NCBI RefSeq assembly: GCF_001420995.1
Contig: NZ_CP012184.1
Span: 3,332,501 to 3,396,500 of the forward strand
Reading direction: 5' to 3'
DNA from: Pseudonocardia sp. EC080619-01
Lineage (GTDB): Bacteria; Actinomycetota; Actinomycetes; Mycobacteriales; Pseudonocardiaceae
Length of the DNA: 64,000 bases
Shown here: positions 1-8,459 of the stretch, one piece after another
How positions within the stretch are numbered: the stretch's first letter is position 1
Layout of the letters: each line of letters opens with the position of its first letter
The notes under the pieces: model-generated
Databases searched by the model: none
What the model was told of the DNA's origin: nothing
What the model saw: only the letters and a program-made list of their open reading frames with translations
Position numbers and translations under genes: made by a program

Positions 1-776
1 GGGTCCGCGGCGAAGTCGCCGAAGGTCTCCGTCTGCTCGGGGGTCAGCGACGAGGCGAAGTCGCCCGCGGCGGACTGGAACGCCGCCTCGGCGCCGGTCA
101 CCTGGGCCCGCTGGGCCTCGTCGAGCTGGCCGCCCGCGATCGCGCCGTTGATCACGGTGCGCTCGAGCTCGACCGCCTCCCGGGCGTCGGCGCCGGAGCC
201 GAGTGCGGTGGTCAGACCGGCGGTCTCCGCGGTCTGCAGCCGCCCGACGAGTGCCCGGTCCAGGCCGAGCGTCCGCTGGACGACCGAGGTGTAGCGGGTG
301 CTGACGTCGGTGGCCGGCGTCGGCCCGTCCGCGACCTGGGACCGGATGACGGGCAGCTGCCCCAGCGTCGTCTCGGCCTGCCGGCGGGCGGTGGCCAGCT
401 GCGGGGCCTGCTCCTCGGCGGCGTCGAGCTGGTCGGTCGTGGTGCGCAGCGCGTCGTCGGTCGCAGCCTGCGCGGAGTCGACGGCGGCCCGGTCACCCAG
501 CCGGTTCCCGGCGAGGAAGGTGACGGCGGTGTCGCGCTCGGCCTGCAGCGCCCCCGTCAGCGTCTCGATCTGACGGTGCACGTCGACCAGGCCGCTGCCG
601 CGGCCCAGTTCCTCGGCCACGTTGGCCTGGTCGACGACCCGGATGGCGCCGATGCTCAGGGCGAGCACGGTGGGGACCAGGCCCACGACCGCCAGCTTGG
701 CGACGAGGCTCCAGTTCCGCGGGTCGAGTCGCTCCGAGAGGGTGCTCGGGCGTTCCGCGCTGGTCACGGTGGTCAC
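1..776 (-). CDS. Sensor histidine kinase, N-terminal part (nitrate/nitrite-sensing domain), cut by window edge
   Basis: The visible part is the first ~258 residues. Residues 1-25 are a short basic/polar cytoplasmic stretch; a membrane segment follows at about 24-45 (VAKLAVVGLVPTVLALSIGA). After it comes a long helical extracytoplasmic region with ALQAERDTAVTFLAGN near residue 75, typical of the NIT (nitrate- and nitrite-sensing) domain found in actinobacterial histidine kinases, usually followed by HAMP and a kinase core. Those later domains lie outside the window, so kinase function is inferred. The GTG start is preceded by AGGGAGA at suitable spacing. The gene diverges from the downstream helicase gene. 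Confidence 0.75.
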   Translation of the reverse strand, partial: MTTVTSAERPSTLSERLDPRNWSLVAKLAVVGLVPTVLALSIGAIRVVDQANVAEELGRGSGLVDVHRQIETLTGALQAERDTAVTFLAGNRLGDRAAVDSAQAATDDALRTTTDQLDAAEEQAPQLATARRQAETTLGQLPVIRSQVADGPTPATDVSTRYTSVVQRTLGLDRALVGRLQTAETAGLTTALGSGADAREAVELERTVINGAIAGGQLDEAQRAQVTGAEAAFQSAAGDFASSLTPEQTETFGDFAAD

Positions 777-1180
777 GGCGAGGTCTCCCTGTCGGTCTCC
801 GGTCCGGGCACGGGTGACGCTCCCGGGTGTTCCCGGCGGTCGGCGGGCGGGAGACCCGGCCGTGTGGCGTCGAGGAGGGGGAGCATCAGGTGGTCCGGTG
901 CGCCTTTCGGGTCACGACGGGACCCGCTCGACCACTTCCGGTCCGACACGGGGCGGCGGTTGCCGCGTCCCGGGGGAGTCGGGCGGATATGATCGCGCTG
1001 GGTCTCGTCTGTGCGTGACGGACGGCTCAGGAGTCTAGCCCCCGGAGCGCCCCTGTCCCGAGTGGCGTAGCGACGGTTGCTCCCCGGTCACGTGATGTGA
1101 CACACGTCGACCGCTCGTCTCCGTTCGTCGCCCGGCGGACCCGTGAAGCTCGGCAATCCGGCGTCGAAAGGATTCGCTCC
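777..1180. other. Intergenic region between divergent kinase and XPB helicase genes
   Basis: About 400 bases with no convincing coding frame on either strand. It must hold the promoters of both flanking genes. The only distinct structure seen is a short dyad GTCAC-GTGAT-GTGAC at 1087-1101, about 80 bases upstream of the helicase start, which could be an operator. No clear -35/-10 pair or hairpin terminator was recognised. Confidence 0.5.
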
Positions 1181-2842
1181 GTGACCGACGGTCCACTGAT
1201 CGTGCAATCCGACAAGACACTCCTGTTGGAGGTCGACCACTCCGACGCAGAGCAGGCGCGGGCCTCGATCGCGCCCTTCGCGGAGCTCGAGCGCGCCCCC
1301 GAGCACGTCCACACCTACCGGGTCACCCCGCTCGCCCTGTGGAACGCGCGCGCGGCCGGGCACGACGCCGAGCAGGTCGTCGACGCGCTGGTCCGGTGGT
1401 CCCGGTACCCGGTGCCGCAGCCGCTGCTCGTGGACGTGGTCGACACGATGGGCCGCTACGGGCGGCTGCAGCTGTCGAACCACCCGGCCCACGGGCTGGT
1501 GCTGACCGCGTTCGACCGCGCGGTGCTGGAGGAGATCCTCCGGCAGAAGAAGATCTCCCCGATGCTCGGCGCGCGGATCGACGACGACACCGTCGTCGTC
1601 CACCCGTCGGAGCGCGGGCGGCTGAAGCAGGCACTGCTCAAGGTCGGCTGGCCCGCCGAGGACCTCGCGGGCTACGTCGACGGCGAGGCCCACCCGATCG
1701 AGCTGGAGCAGGACGGCTGGTCGCTGCGGGACTACCAGCAGCAGGCCGTCGACGGCTTCTGGGACGGCGGCTCCGGCGTCGTCGTGCTCCCCTGCGGTGC
1801 CGGCAAGACGCTGGTCGGCGCGGCCGCGATGGCCAAGGCCGGCGCCACCACGCTGATCCTGGTGACCAACACCGTCTCCGGCAGGCAGTGGAAGCGCGAG
1901 CTGATCGCGCGGACGTCGCTGACCGAGGAGGAGATCGGCGAGTACTCGGGCGAGCGCAAGGAGATCCGCCCGGTCACCATCGCCACGTACCAGGTCGTCA
2001 CCCGCCGGACCAAGGGCGAGTACAAGCACCTGGAGCTGTTCGACTCCCGGGACTGGGGCCTGGTCGTCTACGACGAGGTGCACCTGCTCCCCGCCCCCGT
2101 GTTCCGGATGACGGCCGACCTCCAGTCCCGGCGCCGGCTCGGCCTGACCGCCACCCTGGTCCGCGAGGACGGCCGGGAGGGCGACGTCTTCTCGCTGATC
2201 GGGCCCAAGCGCTTCGACGCCCCCTGGCGGGACATCGAGGCCCAGGGCTGGATCGCCCCGGCCGAGTGCGTCGAGGTGCGGGTGACCCTCACCGACGCCG
2301 AACGCATGGCGTACGCCACGGCCGACGCCGAGGAGCGCTACCGGACGGCGTCGACCGCGCACACGAAGCTGAACGTCGTGCAGGCGGTCCTCGACCGGCA
2401 CAAGGGCGAGCAGACCCTGGTCATCGGGGCCTACCTGGAGCAGCTGGAGGCGCTCGGGGAGAAGCTCGACGCCCCGGTCATCCAGGGCTCCACCCGGAAC
2501 AAGGAGCGGGAGCGGCTGTTCGACCTGTTCCGCCGGGGCGAGCTCGACCGTCTCGTCGTCTCGAAGGTCGCGAACTTCTCGATCGACCTGCCCGAGGCGA
2601 CGATCGCGGTGCAGGTCAGCGGGACCTTCGGGTCCCGCCAGGAGGAGGCACAGCGGCTCGGTCGGCTGCTGCGCCCCAAGGCCGACGGCCGTCAGGCGCA
2701 CTTCTACTCGGTGGTCTCGCGCGACACCGTGGACACCGACTACGCCGCGCACCGGCAGCGGTTCCTCGCCGAGCAGGGCTACGCCTACCGGATCGTCGAC
2801 GCCGACGACCTCCTCGGGCCCGCGCTGCCCGACGCCGGGTAG
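1181..2842 (+). CDS. DNA repair helicase XPB (ERCC3-like, superfamily 2)
   Basis: A 553-residue DNA-dependent ATPase/helicase of the bacterial XPB family, thought to act in DNA repair; mycobacterial XPB is a 3'-5' helicase. N-terminal damage-recognition-like domain (about 1-180, start VTDGPLIVQSDKTLLLEVDH is family-typical), Walker A PCGAGKT at about 204-210, DEVH box at about 298-301, GLTAT motif III, a RED motif (REDGRE, about 323), then the second RecA-like domain ending in QxxGRxxR-type QEEAQRLGRLLRP. The GTG start at 1181 is chosen over upstream in-frame codons because AAAGGA lies just before it and mycobacterial homologues begin here. Single gene, not obviously in an operon. Confidence 0.96.
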   Translation: MTDGPLIVQSDKTLLLEVDHSDAEQARASIAPFAELERAPEHVHTYRVTPLALWNARAAGHDAEQVVDALVRWSRYPVPQPLLVDVVDTMGRYGRLQLSNHPAHGLVLTAFDRAVLEEILRQKKISPMLGARIDDDTVVVHPSERGRLKQALLKVGWPAEDLAGYVDGEAHPIELEQDGWSLRDYQQQAVDGFWDGGSGVVVLPCGAGKTLVGAAAMAKAGATTLILVTNTVSGRQWKRELIARTSLTEEEIGEYSGERKEIRPVTIATYQVVTRRTKGEYKHLELFDSRDWGLVVYDEVHLLPAPVFRMTADLQSRRRLGLTATLVREDGREGDVFSLIGPKRFDAPWRDIEAQGWIAPAECVEVRVTLTDAERMAYATADAEERYRTASTAHTKLNVVQAVLDRHKGEQTLVIGAYLEQLEALGEKLDAPVIQGSTRNKERERLFDLFRRGELDRLVVSKVANFSIDLPEATIAVQVSGTFGSRQEEAQRLGRLLRPKADGRQAHFYSVVSRDTVDTDYAAHRQRFLAEQGYAYRIVDADDLLGPALPDAG

Positions 2843-2955
2843 CCCCGGGGTGACCGGGCCGTCCGCCGTCACCTGATCCAGCGATGATCCCCCTCGGGGG
2901 GTGCGCGGCGGGCAGACTGGTGCGCGCCCCGACGGCCCGGGACGGGAGGGGACGC

Positions 2956-3162
2956 ATGACGACCGCCCTGTGGATCCTCGGCGGCCTGGTGCTGTGGGCG
3001 CTCGTCGCGCTGGGCGTCGCGTTCCTGCTGGGCCGCGTCGTCCGCATGCGGGACCGGCAGGTGCCGGACCCGCCGGACCGTCCCGGTGCCCCGCCCGCGC
3101 CGCCGCCGGGCCCGCCGCGGCAGCGTGGCCCCGCGGAGCGGCCCCGGGGCGAGGACGGCTGA
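2956..3162 (+). CDS. Small single-pass membrane protein, unknown function
   Basis: A 68-residue protein with one N-terminal membrane segment (about residues 3-27, TALWILGGLVLWALVALGVA) followed by a short Arg-rich stretch and a Pro-rich cytoplasmic tail. GGGAGGGG lies immediately upstream of the ATG. I recognise no family. It may be cotranscribed with the PspC-domain gene that follows after 85 bases, but nothing shows a functional link. Confidence 0.6.
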   Translation: MTTALWILGGLVLWALVALGVAFLLGRVVRMRDRQVPDPPDRPGAPPAPPPGPPRQRGPAERPRGEDG

Positions 3163-3247
3163 CCCCGAACCACCCCCGGTGCGGTTCGGGGTGGTTCTCC
3201 GGGGCGATCCCGAGTCCGGCGACGGGCCCGCCCGACACGCTGGACGC

Positions 3248-3583
3248 ATGGACACCACAGCGCAGAACACCACCTCCACCACCCCGCAGGCGGACCCGGC
3301 GGGCGAGCCCACGACGACGGTCCCGGCCACGCCCCAGCTCCCGCCCGCCGGCGGTGCACCGCAGGGCACTCCCGCCCCGGGGCTCGCCGACCGCCTCGGC
3401 TCGTACCGGATGCGCCGCAGCACCACCGACAAGATGCTCGGCGGCGTCTGCGGCGGCCTGGCCGCCGACCTGGGCATCGACGCAGCCCTGCTCCGCATCC
3501 TCGTGCTGGTGCTGACCCTGTTCACCGGCGGCGCGGCCGCAATCGTCTACCTGGCCGTCTGGATCATCGCGCCGGCCGGCTGA
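3248..3583 (+). CDS. PspC domain-containing membrane protein
   Basis: A 111-residue protein. The first ~55 residues are Thr/Pro-rich and disordered. A PspC domain follows (about 58-111): RMRRSTTDKMLGGVCGGLAADLGI, then a membrane helix (LLRILVLVLTLFTGGAAAIVYLAVWII). PspC domains sense or respond to envelope stress; in actinobacteria they also occur fused to histidine kinases. Here it is stand-alone. No psp partner genes are in view, so its role is inferred from the domain only. Confidence 0.85.
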   Translation: MDTTAQNTTSTTPQADPAGEPTTTVPATPQLPPAGGAPQGTPAPGLADRLGSYRMRRSTTDKMLGGVCGGLAADLGIDAALLRILVLVLTLFTGGAAAIVYLAVWIIAPAG

Positions 3584-3598
3584 CCCGCGGCCGCGGGT
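3583..3598. terminator. GC palindrome between convergent genes, possible terminator
   Basis: A perfect palindrome ACCCGCGG/CCGCGGGT starts at the last base of the pspC stop codon and sits between two convergent genes. There is no T-run, as is common for actinobacterial terminators, so the call rests on position and symmetry only. Confidence 0.35.
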
Positions 3599-3650
3599 CC
3601 GTGGTCGCAAGGCGGGTGTGGCGCGCGAGGGGGCGCTGCACCCGCTCGGA

Positions 3651-4250
3651 TCAGCGACGCCGGCCCGCCCAGTTGGCGAGCTGCTCGGTCGGCCCGGCGC
3701 CGGGTGCCGGGGTGACGACCGGCCCGAACGGGACCGGCCCGCCCCGCGGCTCGGCAGGCAGGAACCGCCGTGCCACCTCGAGCGCCGTCGTCGCGAGTGC
3801 GGGATCCGCCTCCACCGGCTGCCCGGTCGCGACGGCGAGGTCCCAGCCGTGGACGAGCGTCTCGTTCACGTACACCCACAGCGCGACCCGGACCGGGACC
3901 TCGCCGAAGGGCATCCGGACCGTCCGGTCCAGCAGCTCCACGGCGTCCGCCCCGGACCACGCGCCGTGCAACGCGGCCGCCTCGGCGACGTAGGCCTCCG
4001 CGGGTGCGTCCAGCACGTCCTCGCTGACCAGGGGCGCCGCCAGCGGATCGGTCCCGGCGGCGATCGCGGCGGGGCGGCGCACGGTCGTCACGAGGTGCGC
4101 GAGCAGCGTGCGCACGTCGAACTCGTCGCACGGGGTCGGGCCGGCCATGCGGTCCTCGGGGACGGCGGCGGCGAGCCCCGACACCCAGTCGAGGGCGGCG
4201 AGGTGGGCGGCGCGGGGATCGGTGGCGAGGACATCCGTCGATGTGGTCAT
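3651..4250 (-). CDS. TIGR03086 family protein (DinB / mycothiol-dependent maleylpyruvate isomerase fold)
   Basis: About 199 residues of the DinB-like four-helix metal-binding superfamily, TIGR03086 group common in actinobacteria. Seen: TPCDEFDVRTLLAHLVTTV (N-terminal motif with a conserved His), a central WVYVNETLVHGWDLAVATGQ motif with the second conserved His, and a C-terminal FGPVV segment. The two His positions are those expected for metal binding in the fold. The substrate is unknown; some relatives use mycothiol. The start is placed at MTTSTDV, six residues inside the longest frame. Divergent from the WYL regulator, which may control it. Confidence 0.8.
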   Translation of the reverse strand: MTTSTDVLATDPRAAHLAALDWVSGLAAAVPEDRMAGPTPCDEFDVRTLLAHLVTTVRRPAAIAAGTDPLAAPLVSEDVLDAPAEAYVAEAAALHGAWSGADAVELLDRTVRMPFGEVPVRVALWVYVNETLVHGWDLAVATGQPVEADPALATTALEVARRFLPAEPRGGPVPFGPVVTPAPGAGPTEQLANWAGRRR

Positions 4251-4313
4251 GGCAGGCAGCCTGCCCACGAATCACGACATCTCCTGGCGTGATTCTCTGC
4301 CATTCTCGAACCC

Positions 4314-5282
4314 GTGCGCGCGGACCGGTTGCTCTCCCTGGTGCTCCTGCTGCGCCACCGCGGCCGGATGACGGCCGCCGCGATCGCGGTCGAGCTGGAG
4401 GTCTCGGAGCGGACGGTGCTGCGGGACGTCGAGGCGCTCTCCGGCGCCGGGATCCCGGTCTACGCCGAGCGCGGACGGCACGGCGGGTTCGCGCTGCTCC
4501 CCGGCTTCTCGACCGACCTGACCGGCCTGACGCCGGGCGAGGCGGTGGCCCTGCTGACGTCGGGATCGGCGGTCACCTCCGGGGCACTCGGTCTCGGACC
4601 GGAGTTCTCGTCGGCGATGCGCAAGATCGTGGCCGCGATGCCCGAGCAGGCCCGCACGCAGGCCACCGGGGCCGCCGGACGGGTGCTCGTCCGCCACGGC
4701 GGGCTGCTCCGCGACCCGCAGCACCCCGAGGAGTACCCCGCGCTCGGCGCCGTCCAGCAGGCCGTGTTCGAGGGCACCCGGCTGCTGATCCGCTACCGCG
4801 CCGGCGGCGGACCGCGCGGGGCCACGCCGGTCGAGGCGACCGAGCGGACCGTCGAGCCCGTCGGGCTGGTCCAGGCCTCGGGCCGCTGGTACCTGCTCGC
4901 GATCCGCGACGGTGAGGACCGCACCTACCGGGTCTCCCGGATCGAGGCGGCCACACCGCTGCCCGAGCCCGCCCGGCGGCCCGACGGCGTCGACCTGGAG
5001 GAGCTGTGGCTGCGCCGCAGGGAGGACTTCCGCGCCCGGCACCCGGGCCTGCGGGTCCGGCTGCGGCTCCCGGTGGACCGCCGTCCGGCGCTGTCCGCGA
5101 TGGCTGTGGAGACGGTCCGGGACGACGGCCGCACCTGCGAGGTGGAGGCGGCGTTCGGCGACCTGTGGCACGCCGAGTCGGTGCTGTGGCCGCTCCTGCC
5201 CGGGATCGAGGTGCTGGACCCCCCGGAGCTGCGCGCAGCCCTGCGCACCCGCGCCCACACCACCGCAGCCACCCTGACCTGA
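4314..5282 (+). CDS. WYL domain transcriptional regulator (YafY/DeoR-like)
   Basis: A 322-residue regulator. An N-terminal HTH_11/DeoR-type winged helix (about 1-60, LLRHRGRMTAAAIAVELEVSERTVLRDVEALS), then a WYL domain around residues 140-215 with the signature RWYLLAIRDGEDRTYRVSRI, then a C-terminal WCX-type extension. WYL proteins sense ligands, often nucleic-acid-derived or small molecules, and regulate neighbouring genes. The divergent TIGR03086 gene, 63 bases away, is the natural first candidate target. GTG start. The stop codon lies inside a CCTGA tandem repeat, so the C-terminus could vary among strains by slippage. Confidence 0.9.
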   Translation: MRADRLLSLVLLLRHRGRMTAAAIAVELEVSERTVLRDVEALSGAGIPVYAERGRHGGFALLPGFSTDLTGLTPGEAVALLTSGSAVTSGALGLGPEFSSAMRKIVAAMPEQARTQATGAAGRVLVRHGGLLRDPQHPEEYPALGAVQQAVFEGTRLLIRYRAGGGPRGATPVEATERTVEPVGLVQASGRWYLLAIRDGEDRTYRVSRIEAATPLPEPARRPDGVDLEELWLRRREDFRARHPGLRVRLRLPVDRRPALSAMAVETVRDDGRTCEVEAAFGDLWHAESVLWPLLPGIEVLDPPELRAALRTRAHTTAATLT

Positions 5283-5292
5283 CCTGACCTGA
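5273..5292. repeat. Tandem pentamer (CCTGA)x4 across the stop codon of the WYL gene
   Basis: Four perfect copies of CCTGA follow each other, the second one supplying the TGA stop of the WYL regulator. Every frame through the repeat meets a TGA within a few codons, so length changes would alter at most a few C-terminal residues. Confidence 0.85.
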
Positions 5293-5322
5293 CCACCCCA
5301 ACCACCCCGCCCGCCCCGCGGC

Positions 5323-5356
5323 CGTTGTTGCGCGACGTTCGTCGTGTCCATGTCGG
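5323..5356 (+). repeat. Left terminal inverted repeat of the insertion element
   Basis: The 34 bases start CGTTGTTGCGCGACG and end CATGTCGG. Aligned with the reverse complement of the right end, about 26 of 34 columns agree with a one-base gap. An additional inverted CGACATG at 5380-5386 faces the CATGTCG of the repeat and may be a further transposase-binding site. Confidence 0.65.
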
Positions 5357-5389
5357 TGACGTCCGCGATGTTCACCGTGCGACATGAGT

Positions 5390-5420
5390 AGCCCCGCCGG
5401 GCTGGGTGCCGGGCGGGGCT
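5390..5420 (-). terminator. Hairpin after the ATPase gene of the element
   Basis: A stem AGCCCCGCC / GGCGGGGCT with a 13-base loop sits 26 bases past the ATPase stop, inside the left end of the element. It is well placed to end the element's three-gene transcript. No T-run follows. Confidence 0.55.
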
Positions 5421-5445
5421 GGTGGTCAGGTTGTCGCGGTGGTGG

Positions 5446-6258
5446 TCATTCTGTCGTCACCTCCGTCACGGCGGTGCGTGCGCTGGACTCGTCGACGATG
5501 GTCTTGTCGGCGGCGTAGGCGGCCAGCAGCGACTGCAGCGCGAGGTTGTTGACCGCCCTTGGCGCGCCGCGGCTGGTGGTGTGGATCAGTGAGACGGCGT
5601 CGTCGGAGAACAGTGTGTCCGAGCGGCCGACCAGTGTGAGGTGGTGGCGAAGGTAGCTGACCGTTTCGTCGCCGGTCATGCCGCCGAGGTGGTAGCGCAC
5701 TGCGATGCGCTGGTCGAGCGCGGCGAGCATCCCGAGCTTGATCTTGCGGCGGAGGGTGGGTTGGCCGACGAGCAGGCAGGCCAGCGGGCTGCTGGAGTCC
5801 ATGTCGTGGTTCGTGAGCATCCGCACCCCCTCGAGTTGCTCGTGGGAGAGCTGGTGGGCTTCGTCGAGGACCACGACGGGGACACGGCCCCGCTCGGCGT
5901 ACTCGGTGGCCAGCGCGTCGAGGGCTTGCGGGATCAGGGTGGCCCGGTGCGGGCGGGGAACCCCGCCGAGGGCGGTGACGATGGCGTGCTGGATCCCGCG
6001 GGTGCCGACGTCGGGGTTGCCGAGGTAGATGACGATGTGGCGGGCGGGGTCGATGCCGGCCAGCGCGGCGCGGACCGCGACGGTCTTGCCGACCCCGACC
6101 TCGCCGGTGATCACTCCGAGGGCGTGTTCGCCGATGCACCACTGGATGCGGGCGACCGCTTCGCCGTGGGCGTGGTGACGATGCAGCATTCCCGGCGCGA
6201 GGTCACGGCCGAATGGGGTGCGGGAAAATCCGAAGTAGCCGCTGAGCTGGTCAATCAT
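5446..6258 (-). CDS. AAA ATPase, ExeA/TniB-like transposition accessory protein
   Basis: A 270-residue AAA+ ATPase. It opens with YFGFSRTPFGRDL, typical of ExeA/GspA-like transposition ATPases, then Walker A TGEVGVGKT at about 51-59, Walker B PVVVLDEAHQL (about 126-136), sensor motif LLVGQPTLRRKI and arginine-rich RIAVRYHL. Such proteins (MuB, TniB, IstB-like) bind DNA, select targets and activate the partner transposase. The ATG overlaps the end of the transposase reading frame by eight bases, indicating translational coupling. It appears intact even though the transposase frame is broken. Confidence 0.85.
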   Translation of the reverse strand: MIDQLSGYFGFSRTPFGRDLAPGMLHRHHAHGEAVARIQWCIGEHALGVITGEVGVGKTVAVRAALAGIDPARHIVIYLGNPDVGTRGIQHAIVTALGGVPRPHRATLIPQALDALATEYAERGRVPVVVLDEAHQLSHEQLEGVRMLTNHDMDSSSPLACLLVGQPTLRRKIKLGMLAALDQRIAVRYHLGGMTGDETVSYLRHHLTLVGRSDTLFSDDAVSLIHTTSRGAPRAVNNLALQSLLAAYAADKTIVDESSARTAVTEVTTE

Positions 6259-7704
6259 CCTGAGTCTCCTGCGCCTGAAGTTCCGGGATGGTGAGTTCGA
6301 CTGATTCTGGTTCGACCGGCGTATTGGAGTGGTGGCGCTCGAGCAGAGCGCTGTAGTTGATACGACCTTCGAGCCGTTCGGTGTGGGTGGTGTCGATCAG
6401 CCGTAGGTAGTCGATCCCGGTCGGTTCCAGGGTGGTGTCGGGGATTTCGGGGCGGGCCTTGGGGTGGGCGTGGCGCCCGATGTGGTGGGCGACCGCGGTC
6501 CCGAACTCGCGCCCGGAATAGCGCACCACCAGTTCGGTGAGATCGAACGGGTCGAACACCAGCTCGACCTTGCGCCCGACCAACAGTTCGTCGACCTGGT
6601 AGGTGTTGCCGTGCAGCGAGACCGTGGCCGTCTTGGCCACGGTGCGGTGCTCGGACCACAGGAACGCCTCGCGCAGCTGCGCGGGGGTGGGCCGCGGCAA
6701 CGGGGAAGCCAGCCCGTCGAGCCAGCGCGCCATCGGCGCGACCCCGCGGTCTCGGAGTGGGTGCGGGGGTGGTACTCAGTCTCGACCCAGGCGGTGAACA
6801 AGCGGTTGAGCTCGGCCAGATCGGCGATCTCGGCGGCCCGATCGGGAGTGATCTCGACGAGGAACTGCTCCCGGACGGTGCGGAAGAAGCGCTCGATTTT
6901 TCCCCTGCCTTGGGGTCGGCCCGGGGTGGAATGGACCAGCTTGATGCCGAGGCTGGCACAGCCGCGCAGCAGCCACGAGTCGACAAACGCTGAACCATTA
7001 TCGACATAAATGCTTTCGGGGACTCCGCGCGAGGCCAGCGCCGGGCGTAGCGCCGCCGCGAGCCGCACGGTGTCCTCGGAGAACCCGAACCGGGCGGCCA
7101 TCACCGCCCGGCTCCGGTCGTCCAGGAACGCGAACAGGTAGACCTTGTGCCCGGCGATCTGCGGGCCGTGCAGTGCGTCGCCGACCCAGAGCTCGTCGGG
7201 ACGGTCAGCCTCGAAGCGCCCGAAGGCCGCCGGGGCCGCGGTGAGCCGCTGCTCGTGGCCGGCCTCGTCGACGATCAGTCCCAGCTCGAGGCGTTCGAAG
7301 TGGCGCTGCAGGGTGCGTTCGTTGGGGGCCCAACCGGACTGGGCGCGCAGGATCCGGGTGATCTGTGCGGCGGTGCGGCCCGGGTTCTCCCGCTTGAGCG
7401 CCGCCGCCGTCGCGAGCACCTCGGGCGGGGTCCGGGCAGTGACCTTGGCCGGCTGGGGCACCAGCGCTTCGAACCCGCCGACCCGCCAGGCCCGGACCCA
7501 CCGGTCGATGGTGTGCCGGGTGACCTGCACCGGCTCGGCGAACGGGCCCGGATGCGCCCGTTCGGCCAGCTCGCGCACCAGCTTCCCGCGCTGGCGCGCG
7601 GTCAGCGTCGGGTCGATCACCTCCTGGATCAACTCGTAGCGAAACAGCGCCACCCGCCGGGCCCGCTCGGCTCGGCGGCGTGCGTCGTTGTCGGTTTGGC
7701 TCAC
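6251..7704 (-). pseudogene. DDE transposase with one frameshift (-1 needed at GGGG)
   Basis: The N-terminal part is a helix-turn-helix region (RHTIDRWVRAWRVGGFEALV), followed by an rve/DDE integrase core with the expected acidic triad context: GDALHGPQ, YVDNGSAF and GKIERFFRTVREQF. The frame runs to HPRTHSETAGS and then loses homology; the missing C-terminus (MARWLDGLASPLPRPTPAQL and onward) continues in the -1 frame. One extra G in the run of four G at 6742-6745 would give an uninterrupted ETAGVAPMARW. This may be a deletion, a homopolymer sequencing error, or programmed -1 slippage on GGG. The GTG start has AGAGGAG upstream. Confidence 0.8.
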
Positions 7705-7767
7705 CGATCACTCCTCTGTCGCGGTCGAAGATCGTCCGCGCGGAGCGTCGTGGCCGGAGTGATCACC

Positions 7768-8376
7768 TCACCAGGGGCATCTGGTGTTGATCGACTCCGT
7801 CGAGCTCGGCGGGGCCAGCAGCCGCCCGGACGTCACCGCGCCGGCCAGCTCCCACGGCGACAACCCGTCCACCGTCGCGGCCCAGCGCCGGGTCACCGCT
7901 GCCGCCGCGGCCAGCAGCGCCGCGACCGCATCCCCCGTCCCGGACGAGGCCGGATCGGGCATCGCGGCCAACGGATCCAGCGCCGCCGCCAGCGCGGTGA
8001 ACTCCACGCGCAGCCCCTCGGCCCGGGCCCGCCACCGGCGCAGCCAGCCGCGCACCGTTCCCGCCGCCCGACCTACCCGCTCGGCGACCCGTCGGTGCCC
8101 CCACCCGGTCGCGGCCAGCGCCAACGCCGCGCCGATCACCGCCACCAGATCCGCGCGCCGGGCCAGCACCCCCACCGGCAACAGCACGTGCGTGGTGCCG
8201 CAGCCCGAACACCGCGCCCGACGCGGCCGCAGCCGCCACCCGAGCGCACCCGTCCCGCGCAGCACCCGCGCCCGGGCATGCCCCCACGGCCGCAGCCGAC
8301 CCCCACACCGGCACTCCAGCCGACCGGCCACCAGCCGGGCTTCAACCTCTACGACGTTCTTGCCTACCGTGACCAC
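7768..8376 (-). CDS. Zinc-ribbon helix-turn-helix protein of the element (DUF6431-like)
   Basis: About 202 residues. The N-terminal part has two Cys pairs, ECRCGG and CSGCGTTHVLLP, spaced as in a transposase zinc ribbon. A helix-turn-helix follows (TGWGHRRVAERVGRAAGTVRGWLRRW), then a helical C-terminus. The protein resembles the DUF6431 group that accompanies DDE transposase/ATPase pairs in actinobacteria; a DNA-binding role at the element ends is inferred. The GTG start at 8376 has GGGAGG five to ten bases upstream; longer starts would run through the terminal repeat. It is the first gene of the element's operon, 63 bases upstream of the transposase. Confidence 0.65.
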   Translation of the reverse strand: MVTVGKNVVEVEARLVAGRLECRCGGRLRPWGHARARVLRGTGALGWRLRPRRARCSGCGTTHVLLPVGVLARRADLVAVIGAALALAATGWGHRRVAERVGRAAGTVRGWLRRWRARAEGLRVEFTALAAALDPLAAMPDPASSGTGDAVAALLAAAAAVTRRWAATVDGLSPWELAGAVTSGRLLAPPSSTESINTRCPW

Positions 8377-8400
8377 GGGCGCCTCCCGCGCGCCTGAGGT

Positions 8401-8440
8401 GGCCCTCCCGGGACTGGCTGGTACCCCGACCGGGAGGGCC
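8401..8440 (-). other. Strong hairpin between right end of the element and its first gene
   Basis: An 11-bp perfect stem GGCCCTCCCGG / CCGGGAGGGCC with an 18-base loop lies between the right inverted repeat and the start of the zinc-ribbon gene. Elements often carry such fold-back structures to block transcription or translation entering from outside; that role is inferred here. Confidence 0.55.
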
Positions 8441-8459
8441 CACCGCCTCCACCGACGGC

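Noticed and set aside
1087..1101. CRP-type operator upstream of the XPB helicase
   Set aside because: The dyad GTCAC-N5-GTGAC has the wrong orientation and spacing for TGTGA-N6-TCACA; kept only as an unassigned dyad.
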